Assembly (NCBI GenBank): GCA_050945795.1
Contig: JBMNTP010000016.1
Span: forward strand, 1-43,862
From: JBMNTP01 sp050945795
GTDB taxonomy: Bacteria > Bacillota > Clostridia > Christensenellales > MGBC116941
DNA length: 43,862 nt
Direction of reading: 5' to 3'
Below are positions 15,743 through 23,506 of this stretch, piece by piece. Below the pieces are notes generated by a model. The model did no database searches. It saw only the letters and a list, made by a program, of their open reading frames with translations, and was not told the DNA's origin. Positions within the stretch are counted from its first letter, which is position 1. Each line of letters starts with the position of its first letter. The translations under genes were made by a program, and so were the position numbers.

Positions 15743-16309
15743 ATGGAATATAGGCAATACAACGCCCGAAATTGCGCTTGTAATCACCATGCGCATAAGC
15801 ATGAAGAAAAACCATGCAAAAAGCCTGAGTATAAACTATGGCTAGAATGTGGACTCGATCCTCGGGACGCGATATTTGAAATAGACGATGGTAGTGTTGA
15901 GGAGAATCAAGCCTTCGTATTAAATAAAGTGAGGGTTGATGCCGAACACTTATGCAGTGCGATGGTGAAAATAGAGTTCTCAAGCATTATTTTCTTTGAA
16001 GCGGAGGATGAGAGCGGCAACGAGCATGAAGTCGAAGTTGATTTGCTCTTTAAGCTGATAAGAACTTGCGATGGTTATTCAGAATGTATTCAGACCTGGA
16101 GATATCTTAAGGAGTTCGATATAGAGAATTCTATTGACGAACTGGAGATAGAAATCAGTGAGCCTTTTACAGTTACATACTGTGACAGAACTTGTCCAAA
16201 GTGCTGTGAATACCGCATGATAGTGGAAGGCAGAGATTTTGAAGGGGAATTTGAAGCATTAAGAGTTGTTTCGCCAGATTTGAGTGCTTTTGTTCAAGGG
16301 ACTGTCTGA
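15743..16309 (+). CDS. Cys-rich protein, DUF4489-like
   Basis: A 188-residue protein without signal peptide or membrane segment. AAAGGAG precedes the ATG. The N-terminus is His/Cys/Lys-rich (CACNHHAHKHEEKPCKKP), followed by an acidic beta-rich domain containing VKIEFSSIIFFEA and a late Cys cluster TYCDRTCPKCCEYRMIV. The order of a strand with VKIEFxS, a central Cys segment and a final CCxYxxxVxG strand fits clostridial DUF4489 proteins as I recall them; members often occur in spore formers and have no assigned function. The Cys/His pattern could bind metal, but that is a guess. It stands alone between two terminator-like hairpins. Confidence 0.6.
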   Translation: MEYRQYNARNCACNHHAHKHEEKPCKKPEYKLWLECGLDPRDAIFEIDDGSVEENQAFVLNKVRVDAEHLCSAMVKIEFSSIIFFEAEDESGNEHEVEVDLLFKLIRTCDGYSECIQTWRYLKEFDIENSIDELEIEISEPFTVTYCDRTCPKCCEYRMIVEGRDFEGEFEALRVVSPDLSAFVQGTV

Positions 16310-16400
16310 CAATTGACGGCAAAGCATATTATGCGTTACTAGAACCAACTATCTTAATGGCATAGTCACTATCCACTACTAACTAATCGTTAACGCAGAA

Positions 16401-16432
16401 AGCTGCTGATGATTTCTCACCAGCAGCTATTC
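16401..16432 (+). terminator. Weak terminator after the DUF4489-like gene
   Basis: Stem AGCTGCTG (16401-16408) / CAGCAGCT (16421-16428), loop of 12, followed by ATTCTTG. The right arm with its tail (CAGCAGCTATTYTTG) recurs about 65 bases further on at the end of larE, so alternative pairing is possible. Confidence 0.5.
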
Positions 16433-16496
16433 TTGTCACTTTAGCATTTTAGCATTATTCTAATAGATCGAACTTTTCCTCGCATTTCGGCAGCAG

Positions 16497-17318
16497 CTAT
16501 TTTTGAAGAAATGTTTCGTTTAGACTGCCTGTGCGGTATCCGAGTATATCAAGGGCGGTAAAATCAAAACCGATCTCCTTAAAAGCCAAGTATATGCGGT
16601 TGGCGGTATCGCTTTTAAGCACAGCCGCCATTTCCTCTTTTGATACTTCTATGCGGGCGACGCTGCCATGGTGGCGTACGCGCGGCTGCTTAAACCCAAG
16701 ATCGAACAGTACTGATTCCGCCCGCTCTATCATTGAAAGCTTTTCGGCGTCTATGCGGGTGCCATAAGGTACGCGAGAGGACAGGCAGGCAAACGCCGGC
16801 TTGTCCCAGCTTGGCAGCCCCAGTTCTTTTGAAATCAGGCGTATTTCATCTTTGGTAAGGCCGGCCTCTCTAAGCGGGCAACGTATTTTAAGCTCGGCTG
16901 CGGCGGAAAGGCCGGGGCGATAGTCACCCTCGTCATCAATATTTGAAGCTTCGGCGACATACGCCATATTAAGCTTGTCCGCCATATTTAAAATTTCTGT
17001 GAAAAGGGCTTTTTTGCAGTGGTAGCAGCGGTCGGTGTCGTTTCTTAGGAACTCCTCTTTTAAAAGCTCATTTGAGTCAAGCTCTATATGCTTTATGCCG
17101 ATTTGCTTAGCGAAATCGCGCGCGTCTTTAAGCTCGCGCTGCGAATAGGATGCTGAAAGGCCGGTTATGGCTACGGCGTTATCGCCCAGCGCGTCATACG
17201 CGGCTTTGGCGAGAAAAGTGCTGTCAACGCCGCCCGAATATCCTACAAGCAGCGAACCGCAATCTTTTAATATTTGAATAAGTTTATCGTATTTCGCTTG
17301 TAGTTCTTTATTTAACAT
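16497..17318 (-). CDS. larE: ATP-dependent sacrificial sulfur transferase LarE
   Basis: A 273-residue PP-loop enzyme of normal length for LarE. The ATP-binding loop SGGVDS is at residues 28-33, DRCYHCKKALF at about 97-106, and the sulfur-donor cysteine in FACLSSRVPYGTRI is Cys178. LarE adenylates and then thiolates a nicotinic-acid-derived precursor, sacrificing its own cysteine sulfur, to build the nickel-pincer cofactor of lactate racemase and relatives. The ATG has a GGAGG site. It follows a glycosyltransferase by 11 bases. No larA, larB or larC is nearby, so the partner genes must lie elsewhere or the enzyme serves another thiolation. Confidence 0.9.
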   Translation of the reverse strand: MLNKELQAKYDKLIQILKDCGSLLVGYSGGVDSTFLAKAAYDALGDNAVAITGLSASYSQRELKDARDFAKQIGIKHIELDSNELLKEEFLRNDTDRCYHCKKALFTEILNMADKLNMAYVAEASNIDDEGDYRPGLSAAAELKIRCPLREAGLTKDEIRLISKELGLPSWDKPAFACLSSRVPYGTRIDAEKLSMIERAESVLFDLGFKQPRVRHHGSVARIEVSKEEMAAVLKSDTANRIYLAFKEIGFDFTALDILGYRTGSLNETFLQK

Positions 17319-17329
17319 TGTTCCTCCGT

Positions 17330-18244
17330 TTATTGATGTTGTTTATATTTTTTCATGCGCCTTAAATGGCCGGATATTTCTTTAAAGGTATCTAACGGCG
17401 ATGATACTAGCGCTGCAACAGCGTGACCTGCCATGCCTAAAAGCATATGGCTGCGCAATGACACGACGGCCGCCACACAATGATGGCGAAACCTTACATA
17501 TCTGCGCTGCGCCGGTGTAAGGCGCGGGAAATAGCTTTTCTTAACAGCGTACATATCCTTTTCCGCGGCCAGCCGTCTTTTACCTACCGATAGCTGCGCG
17601 CCACCATGGACATATTGTATTACGCCGGCTTTAGCGTAATAGCCTATTTTATATCCCGCTTCTATTGTATTTAGCATGAGCATGTATTCTTCGCCTACGC
17701 GCTGGTCGGGAAAGCCGCCGAGCGCTTCAAAAACCTCTTTTTTATACATATAAGCAGATGTAGGGGTTAAAGAATGCATTATATGGTTTTCAAGAAGAGA
17801 TTTGTTATCAAGCGATTTTACATAGCTGTGTTCTCTGTAATCAACGAGCACGTCCTCGGCGTTGTGCATGCGGGTGTCGGAAAACGAAGCGTCAAGTTCG
17901 TTTTCAAGCATGTATGCAAGCTGCCCTAGCACCTTGTTCTCTAAAAAGATATCGTCGTCATCGAGGAAGGCTATATATTGCCCGCTGCATTTAGCTACGC
18001 CGTTGTTTCTTGAAACGCCGGGTCCGCAGTTTTTTTCGTTTGAAACCAGAGTAACCCTGCCGCCTTCTATATAAGGAGCCAAAAGAGCGGCTGTTTCGCC
18101 GCGGCTTTTCGCGTCCTCGGCATTATCGTCCACCACCACAACTTCAACATGAGGATAAGACTGGCTGAGCGCCGAATCTACGGCGCGGCCGAGGTATTGG
18201 CTTCGCTTGTAGGTAGGTATTATAACCGATACTTTTGGTTCCAC
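17330..18244 (-). CDS. Family 2 glycosyltransferase
   Basis: A 304-residue GT-A fold enzyme. It opens with KVSVIIPTYKRSQYLGRAVDSAL, then VVVVDDNAED and the metal-binding LDDDD near residue 96; an acceptor-side GEEYMLML motif lies near 192. The C-terminal 70 residues have two weakly hydrophobic helices that could touch the membrane. It transfers a sugar from a nucleotide donor to an unknown acceptor, probably in cell-surface polysaccharide or glycoprotein assembly. The start is GTG with AAAGGAG. It leads a two-gene unit with larE behind a good promoter at 18303-18331. The pairing with larE has no obvious functional logic. Confidence 0.88.
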   Translation of the reverse strand: MEPKVSVIIPTYKRSQYLGRAVDSALSQSYPHVEVVVVDDNAEDAKSRGETAALLAPYIEGGRVTLVSNEKNCGPGVSRNNGVAKCSGQYIAFLDDDDIFLENKVLGQLAYMLENELDASFSDTRMHNAEDVLVDYREHSYVKSLDNKSLLENHIMHSLTPTSAYMYKKEVFEALGGFPDQRVGEEYMLMLNTIEAGYKIGYYAKAGVIQYVHGGAQLSVGKRRLAAEKDMYAVKKSYFPRLTPAQRRYVRFRHHCVAAVVSLRSHMLLGMAGHAVAALVSSPLDTFKEISGHLRRMKKYKQHQ

Positions 18245-18302
18245 GAAAGCACTCCTTTAGGCGTTTTAGGCCGCTGCTCTAAAGCTTCGGCCTGTAATGC
18301 TA

Positions 18303-18331
18303 ATAATAGCAATACCGACTGCCTATGTCAA
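18303..18331 (-). promoter_or_regulatory. Sigma-A promoter for the glycosyltransferase-larE unit
   Basis: On the minus strand TTGACA (18326-18331) and TATTAT (18303-18308) are 17 bases apart, a near-perfect pair. The leader then contains an AGGCCG/CGGCCT hairpin before the ribosome binding site. Confidence 0.75.
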
Positions 18332-18360
18332 ACATCTAGGACAGATAGAAGAAGCGCCGC

Positions 18361-19410
18361 TTATACGGCTTTTGTGGGGCCAAAAGCGCTATGGTCGCCG
18401 CGCGTGAGGTCAGGCTCAAAGCCGGCTTTTTGTATGCGCCGCTTTAAGCATTCAATGCATTCGGCGGCCTCCTCGTCGGTGCATATTTTGCCGTCGTACA
18501 GCAGATAGTCCTCTCTAACGCTTTTGGGCGAAAGATTAGGCATAACTACGTTGGCGCCCGCCCGCATACCAAGCTCTCTCCCAAAAGGATCGGCTGTGCC
18601 AAGAGCGGTGGTCGCGGGTATAAGCGCCGAGGGCAGCATTATCCTTACAAGCGATATCATAAGCAGCGTTTTTTGCACGCTGCCGGAAGGATAATCCTTA
18701 AAGCGGGTGCTGGCGTGCGGTATAAACGGGCCTATGCCTACCATATGCGGCTCAAGCTCCTTAAGGAAAAGCAGGTCTTCGGCGAGCGACTCATCTGTCT
18801 GGAAAGGGGAGCCTATCATAAAGCCGGCCCCTACCTGAAAGCCTATTTCCTTAAGATCGAAAAGACACTGTTTGCGCTGCGATAATTTAAGCTCGCCGGG
18901 GTGTAAAAGCGCGTAGTGCGCAGCGTCCGCAGTTTCATGGCGCAAAAGGTATCTGGCGGCTCCGGCGTCATACAGCGCTTGATAAGCCTCTTTTGACAGC
19001 TCGCCGACAGACAGCGTTACCGCGCAGTCGGGGAATTCAGAGCGTATTGATGCTACTATCGAACAAAGGCGTTCGGTGGTAAAATAGGCGTCGTCACCGC
19101 CTTGCAGTACAAATGTGCGAAGGCCGATGGAATAGCCATAGCGGCAGCATTCGAGTATTTCCTCATCAGAAAGACGGTAGCGCCGCGCGTCTTTGTTCGA
19201 GCGGTTTATGCCGCAATAGTAGCAGTCGTTGCGGCAGTAGTTTGTAAATTCTATAAGTCCGCGAAAAAAGACCTTAGGCCCGTAGTTGCGGTCGCGGTAA
19301 AAGGCGGCCATACGGGTTATGTCGGGGTCAATGTATTCGCTGTTTTCTTTTATAAGAGCGGTAAGTTCTTCGCGGCTCATAGCCCGCAGCGCGTTGTTTG
19401 TCAGCTCCAT
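18361..19410 (-). CDS. hydE: [FeFe]-hydrogenase maturation radical SAM enzyme HydE
   Basis: A 349-residue radical SAM protein. The cluster motif is CRNDCYYCG (Cys59, Cys63, Cys66), preceded by RGLIEFTNY, the context typical of HydE rather than biotin synthase. Later landmarks are LQGGDD, RHETAD, GFMIGSP and GPFIPH. HydE works in the cytoplasm on the iron synthon made by HydG while the two-iron subcluster of [FeFe] hydrogenase is built. CGGAGG precedes the ATG, and the gene starts 17 bases after hydG on the same transcript. HydF is not in this window. Confidence 0.92.
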   Translation of the reverse strand: MELTNNALRAMSREELTALIKENSEYIDPDITRMAAFYRDRNYGPKVFFRGLIEFTNYCRNDCYYCGINRSNKDARRYRLSDEEILECCRYGYSIGLRTFVLQGGDDAYFTTERLCSIVASIRSEFPDCAVTLSVGELSKEAYQALYDAGAARYLLRHETADAAHYALLHPGELKLSQRKQCLFDLKEIGFQVGAGFMIGSPFQTDESLAEDLLFLKELEPHMVGIGPFIPHASTRFKDYPSGSVQKTLLMISLVRIMLPSALIPATTALGTADPFGRELGMRAGANVVMPNLSPKSVREDYLLYDGKICTDEEAAECIECLKRRIQKAGFEPDLTRGDHSAFGPTKAV

Positions 19411-19427
19411 ACCGGTATCCTCCGATG

Positions 19428-20801
19428 TTATAAATAAAGGTCCCTTTGCCCGCCGTTTAGCTTTTCGATGTTATCGCTCAATATATTGCGGATTTTTTCG
19501 TTATCTATCTTTTTGCTTTCAGTTTCGATTATTTGGCGGGCTTTTTCGCGCGTATCTTCGTCGCCGTAGTCAAGCGCGTATTCCCAAAGCGTTGAAAGGG
19601 CGTTGGGGTGGCAGACATATTTTATATTGCCGCTTTTCGCCAGCGACATAAACCTATCGCCGGTGCGTCCCATTCGGTAGCAGGCGGTGCAAAAGGAGGG
19701 TATAAGCCCTTCGTCCATAAGCCATTTTATAACGTCTTCTGTGGGGCGGTCGTCCTCCAAAACGAACTGAGGCACTTTGTCTCCGCTTTTGGCGCTATAA
19801 CCGCCTACGCCTACCGCTGAGCCGCCGCTTACCTGCGATATCCCAAGGTTTATTAAATCCCTTCGCATTTCGGAGGTTTCGCGCGTCGATATAATCATGC
19901 CGGTAAATGGAACGGCAAGCCGAAGTATGGCGACAATTTTTTTGAATTCATCATCGGTAGGAAGATACGGGAATTCATGCAGCTGCGCTCCCGGCGCGCG
20001 ACGTATCCGCGGCACGCTTATAGTATGGAAGCCTACGCCGAATTTGTTTTCAAGATGCTCGTTATGAAGCATCATAGCCAGCACTTCAAAACGCCAGTCG
20101 TACAGACCGAAAAGCACGCCGGCTCCTACATCGTCTATACCCGCTTCCATGGCGCGGTCGAAGGCTGTAAGATGGTATTCGTAGCTGCTTTTTGGCCCGG
20201 CTGTATGAACGCTTTCGTATGTCGGGCGGTGGTATGATTCTTGGAAAAGTATATATGTGCCTATGCCGACATCCTTAAGCTTTTTATAGTCCTCAACGGT
20301 AGTAGCCGCTATATTGACATTAACGCGGCGTATCTCGCCGTGCTTGAATTTCATATCGTATATTGTGTTGATGCATTCAATTACATAATCGATAGGGCAG
20401 TTTACCGGGTCTTCGCCCGCCTCCAGTGCCAGCCGCTTATGCCCCATGGATTCGAGCACCTTAACCTCGTCTCGTACCTGCTGTTGTGTAAGGCGGGTGC
20501 GGGGGAAGCTGTGGTCGTGGTTGTAGTTGCAATATGTGCATTTGTTTACGCAATAATCGCTTATATACAGCGGCGCGAAAAGAACTATACGGTTGCCGTA
20601 TATATGCTCTTTTATTTTAAGAGCGATTTTAAACATGCGGTTGATTATTTGTTCATCATCATTTGAAAGCAGCGCCGCGACTTCGGCGTGCGTTAAGCCT
20701 TTAAAGGCCTCGGCTTTATCGAGAATGGCGTTTAACTCTGCGGATGTAGCTTTGGTTGAATCTTTAAGCAGCCCTTCGATGTATTGTTGATCAATAAACA
20801 T
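19428..20801 (-). CDS. hydG: [FeFe]-hydrogenase maturation radical SAM tyrosine lyase HydG
   Basis: A 457-residue protein. The N-terminal radical SAM motif is CVNKCTYCNY (Cys84, Cys88, Cys91). The C-terminal auxiliary cluster signature CTAC with a third Cys 22 residues later (KYVCHPNA) is present, which separates HydG from the thiazole enzyme ThiH. HydG cleaves tyrosine to give CO and cyanide for the hydrogenase active site. The ATG is preceded by GGGGGT. It lies between a TM1266-like regulator and hydE, an arrangement common in hydrogenase-bearing clostridia. Confidence 0.94.
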   Translation of the reverse strand: MFIDQQYIEGLLKDSTKATSAELNAILDKAEAFKGLTHAEVAALLSNDDEQIINRMFKIALKIKEHIYGNRIVLFAPLYISDYCVNKCTYCNYNHDHSFPRTRLTQQQVRDEVKVLESMGHKRLALEAGEDPVNCPIDYVIECINTIYDMKFKHGEIRRVNVNIAATTVEDYKKLKDVGIGTYILFQESYHRPTYESVHTAGPKSSYEYHLTAFDRAMEAGIDDVGAGVLFGLYDWRFEVLAMMLHNEHLENKFGVGFHTISVPRIRRAPGAQLHEFPYLPTDDEFKKIVAILRLAVPFTGMIISTRETSEMRRDLINLGISQVSGGSAVGVGGYSAKSGDKVPQFVLEDDRPTEDVIKWLMDEGLIPSFCTACYRMGRTGDRFMSLAKSGNIKYVCHPNALSTLWEYALDYGDEDTREKARQIIETESKKIDNEKIRNILSDNIEKLNGGQRDLYL

Positions 20802-20836
20802 TTTTATACCCCCGAAAAAATTTATTTTGACACAGT

Positions 20837-21097
20837 TTAGTTTTGGGTGTAAGGCTTTTTGGATATGGCGGTTTTAACGGAAATATGCTCTATGCGGCCG
20901 AGCTTTCCGGTAAGGCTGTTTATATCGTCAATCGTGCCCACTACTGTAAGCGATATTACTGCCATGCCGCTTTCCGTAAAAGGAAGCCCCATGCGGCCGC
21001 GCACAATGCCCTTAAATGATGATATAATTTCATTGAAAGGCTGTTGAGTTATGTCGGGCTCTTCCAATATCGCGCTTATAACCGCTATCCTTCTCAT
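20837..21097 (-). CDS. TM1266-family iron-only hydrogenase system regulator
   Basis: An 86-residue protein. The frame extends upstream to 21238, but the ATG at 21097 has a strong GGAGG site and gives the length and start (MRRIAVISAILEEP) expected of the family. It is a small ferredoxin-like, ACT/NikR-C-like domain: FNEIISSFKGIVRGRMGLPF, then MAVISLTVVGTIDDINSLTGKLGRI. Members occur next to [FeFe] hydrogenase or maturase genes and are proposed to be regulators, but ligand and mechanism are unknown. It is the first gene of the hydG-hydE unit, behind a long structured leader. Confidence 0.87.
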   Translation of the reverse strand: MRRIAVISAILEEPDITQQPFNEIISSFKGIVRGRMGLPFTESGMAVISLTVVGTIDDINSLTGKLGRIEHISVKTAISKKPYTQN

Positions 21098-21276
21098 TAT
21101 TGCCTCCGTAAATAAATAGAGCGCCTCCCTTTGGGAAAGCGCGACAAACACGATTGCTATGGAACAACCGTTTTTAATCGTCATCTTCTGGGGCAGAAGC
21201 CTCTTTCCCGTCAGGTCGGATTTATGTATTGCGTCCACGCCGAAAAGAAAAGTCTATTCGAGCATGGATTCTATAT
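21098..21276 (-). promoter_or_regulatory. Structured 5' leader of the hydrogenase maturation unit, candidate cis-regulatory RNA
   Basis: About 180 bases between the predicted start of transcription and the first gene. In minus-strand order three hairpins can be drawn: CTTCTG/CAGAAG with loop CCC (21185-21199), ACGATT/AATCGT (about 21150-21181), and GCGCTTTCCC/GGGAGGCGC with an AAA loop (21121-21142). The last is followed by TCTATTTATTT and lies close to the GGAGG site, so it could act as an attenuator or hide the start. No known riboswitch consensus was recognised. Confidence 0.45.
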
Positions 21277-21282
21277 TTTTAT

Positions 21283-21309
21283 ATTATAACATTGGCAATT
21301 ATGTGTCAA
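21283..21309 (-). promoter_or_regulatory. Promoter of the TM1266-like regulator-hydG-hydE unit
   Basis: Minus strand: TTGACA (21304-21309), 15 bases, then extended -10 TGTTATAAT (TATAAT at 21283-21288). A consensus -35 plus an extended -10 compensates for the short spacer. Confidence 0.7.
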
Positions 21310-21387
21310 TACGTCACCAAAAAAGTATAATTTAATAGAAAAGAAGCGAAAAACAGTAGAAACTAACATTATATAGCTTATTTTATG

Positions 21388-21405
21388 CGAAAAAACGTTT
21401 TTTCG
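21388..21405. promoter_or_regulatory. Perfect 18-base palindrome, candidate operator
   Basis: CGAAAAAACGTTTTTTCG is a perfect palindrome. It sits directly upstream of the putative promoter of the BTAD regulator (TATAAT at 21439-21444, TTACTT at 21415-21420) and about 80 bases behind the hydrogenase-unit promoter. Either gene set could be controlled from it. Confidence 0.55.
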
Positions 21406-21508
21406 TTTAAGCTTTTACTTACTTATGGTAATATATAGTATAATACACGTAATACAGTCAAACTCATCCGCTCTTTTAGTCATATATAGAAAGCGCGAGG
21501 TGCTCTTT

Positions 21509-22738
21509 ATGTTAAAGCAAACGCTCAAAATCACAACTCTTGGGAATTTCTCTGTAAGCCTTGGAGATAAAGTGCTTACAGGAAAGTCTAAGCGCGTGCA
21601 AAGGATATGGACTATATTTAAATATATAATCACATATCGCGAAAAGCTGATACCGCCGGAGGAGTTTTTCGATGTTGTGTGGGAGGATGAGAGCTGCGAA
21701 AATCCTGCCCATGCACTGCAAAATCTTATATATCGGCTAAGGACGGCTTTAGTCGCCGAGGGAGGCGGAAGTGATGAGTATATACTAAACCGCCACGGTT
21801 GCTATTGCTGGAACAGGGAGGCCGATTATAAGCTTGATGTTGAGGAGTTTGAAAAGAACATAAAATTAGCTAAAGAATCGGATAACGCCGGAAACCGAGA
21901 CTCTATTAAAAACTACCTTGACGCTCTTGACGCATATCAATCAGACTACCTGCCCGAATCGGTATATACAAACTGGACAATACCGGCTAGGAACTATTAC
22001 CGCCGCCTCTATACCGACGGCGTTATACGCGCTGCCGATATACTATTAAGCGAAGAGCGGTACAGCGATATAATAAGGATATGCGAAGCGGCAGCGCAAA
22101 TAGATCCATACGATGAAACGGTACACGCGCGTATGATACTCGCTTATTCCGGCATGGGCAAAATAATAAACGCTAAATCACATTACGAATACGTTTCTTC
22201 AATGCTCTATCGTGAGCTTGGCATAAAGCCGTCTAAGGAATTAAGGGATGCTTACAGAAGAATAAACGACAGAAGCCTTGATGTGCAGATGGATTTATCG
22301 TCTGTGCAGGAGATTATTGTGCAAAGCGATACGGCGAGGGAAGCCTTTTACTGTGACAGCGATGTTTTTAGAATGATGTACAATCTTGAGGCCAGAAGGC
22401 TACAGCGCTCCGGCGATTCTGTTTTTGTGGCTCTATTTACTATAATGACTACATCTTATTCAATGCCGGATACGGAAACGCTGCTTAGAGCTATGAAAAC
22501 TCTCACGCGCGTACTTTTAGGCACGCTTAGAAAAGGCGACGTTGTATCAAAGTGGAGCGACTCGCAGGGCATAGTGCTGCTTAACTCTCTTACATATGAG
22601 GATGGTGAGAAGGTTATCGCTCGCCTTACAAAGAAATTTGAAGCGGAATATATAGGGCCGCGCGTTATAGTTAAAACGAGTCTTGCGCCTGTTGTGGCGG
22701 AGGGGCTGCGTTTGTCCAAGACGTATGGTGGTAAATAA
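21509..22738 (+). CDS. BTAD/SARP-like transcriptional regulator
   Basis: A 409-residue protein. The ATG at 21509 with GCGAGG upstream is chosen over in-frame starts from 21425. Residues about 1-100 form an OmpR-like winged helix (LKITTLGNFSVSLGDKVL, ALQNLIYRLRTAL), followed by a bacterial transcriptional activator domain (about 115-245) with TPR-like helices. Its signatures are YQSDYLPES, ICEAAAQIDPYDETVHARMILAY and YRELGIKPSKELR. The C-terminal 120 residues (LRKGDVVSKWSDSQGIVLL) look like a worn GGDEF-like fold without catalytic residues. It probably activates a nearby or unlinked unit. The small duplicated-domain protein downstream is the closest candidate partner. Confidence 0.85.
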   Translation: MLKQTLKITTLGNFSVSLGDKVLTGKSKRVQRIWTIFKYIITYREKLIPPEEFFDVVWEDESCENPAHALQNLIYRLRTALVAEGGGSDEYILNRHGCYCWNREADYKLDVEEFEKNIKLAKESDNAGNRDSIKNYLDALDAYQSDYLPESVYTNWTIPARNYYRRLYTDGVIRAADILLSEERYSDIIRICEAAAQIDPYDETVHARMILAYSGMGKIINAKSHYEYVSSMLYRELGIKPSKELRDAYRRINDRSLDVQMDLSSVQEIIVQSDTAREAFYCDSDVFRMMYNLEARRLQRSGDSVFVALFTIMTTSYSMPDTETLLRAMKTLTRVLLGTLRKGDVVSKWSDSQGIVLLNSLTYEDGEKVIARLTKKFEAEYIGPRVIVKTSLAPVVAEGLRLSKTYGGK

Positions 22739-22875
22739 ATACACTTCGGGCGTTTTTATGTGAGTGCGCTGTGAGCCTATTGAGTTTTTAATAAGAGCCG
22801 GACAGTTTAAAATTAATTTGAACATAAGTCTAAGCGTGTGAGCGCTTGGGGTGTTATGGCAAAAATGGTGAGGTT

Positions 22876-23346
22876 ATGAATAGTGAACGCATAATTACCG
22901 CTCGGTATAAGGAGTTTCTATTATATGTAGAATGGCGGCCGGGCGATGAAATCAGAGGATATATTCGCCATGTAGCGACGGAGACCATGAGGCGGTTTGA
23001 AAGCAGCCTTGGCCTTATTAAGGAGATTGAGAGTATTATTAATAGATATGAAATGCCTAAGCAGACTTTTCAAGAGAGGAAATGGAGCGAGGGTATAAAA
23101 CATGCTGGAGAGGCAGACATTATGAAAGCTGTATCGGAAAGAGACGACATTAGCATGAAGTCACCGGAGTTTCTAATTACTGTTCAGTTCAGGTACAATT
23201 CGTCCTGGCAGGGATCTATTAAATGGCTGAACAGTAAGAAAGAGCGAAGATTTCGCAGTGCGCTTGAGTTGATTAAGCTTATTGATGAGGCTGTTGAAAA
23301 GAGCGGACTGCCCGCTGAGGACGAGATGCCCTCATGGGATGATTAA
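22876..23346 (+). CDS. Small protein of two tandem copies of one domain, unknown function
   Basis: A 156-residue cytoplasmic protein. The ATG at 22876 follows a GTGAGGTT site; the frame opens at 22846 without one. Two halves are clearly related. The first (residues about 12-60) has EFLLYVEWRPGDEIRGYIRH, then RRFESSLGLIKEIESI and ends YEMP. The second (about 98-146) has EFLITVQFRYNSSWQGSIKW, then RRFRSALELIKLIDEA and ends SGLP. Single-copy relatives of about this pattern (F-I-V ... WQG-I-W ... FRSALELIKLI) are, as I recall, common as small proteins in clostridia, with no assigned function. It lies about 140 bases after the BTAD regulator, probably in the same unit. Confidence 0.7.
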   Translation: MNSERIITARYKEFLLYVEWRPGDEIRGYIRHVATETMRRFESSLGLIKEIESIINRYEMPKQTFQERKWSEGIKHAGEADIMKAVSERDDISMKSPEFLITVQFRYNSSWQGSIKWLNSKKERRFRSALELIKLIDEAVEKSGLPAEDEMPSWDD

Positions 23347-23427
23347 GAAAGGTAGTCATACTTAAACATATTTAGCGGTTCTATTTGGTGACGATATACG
23401 CACCAAAGTATAATTATCGGCAAATTA

Positions 23428-23453
23428 AAAAAGTGTGCCTTAGCACACTTTTT
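23428..23453. terminator. Bidirectional terminator between the duplicated-domain gene and purF
   Basis: AAAAAGTGTGC / GCACACTTTTT with loop CTTA. T runs face both ways, which fits the two converging genes. Confidence 0.88.
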
Positions 23454-23506
23454 ATGTGTATAAAGATATTGCTTGGACTAATCTTAAACGCGTAATTCGC
23501 TGCTCG

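Noticed and set aside
21098..21238. Longer form of the TM1266-like regulator starting at 21238
   Set aside because: The extra 47 residues show no family similarity. The ATG at 21097 has a strong ribosome binding site and gives the family's usual length.
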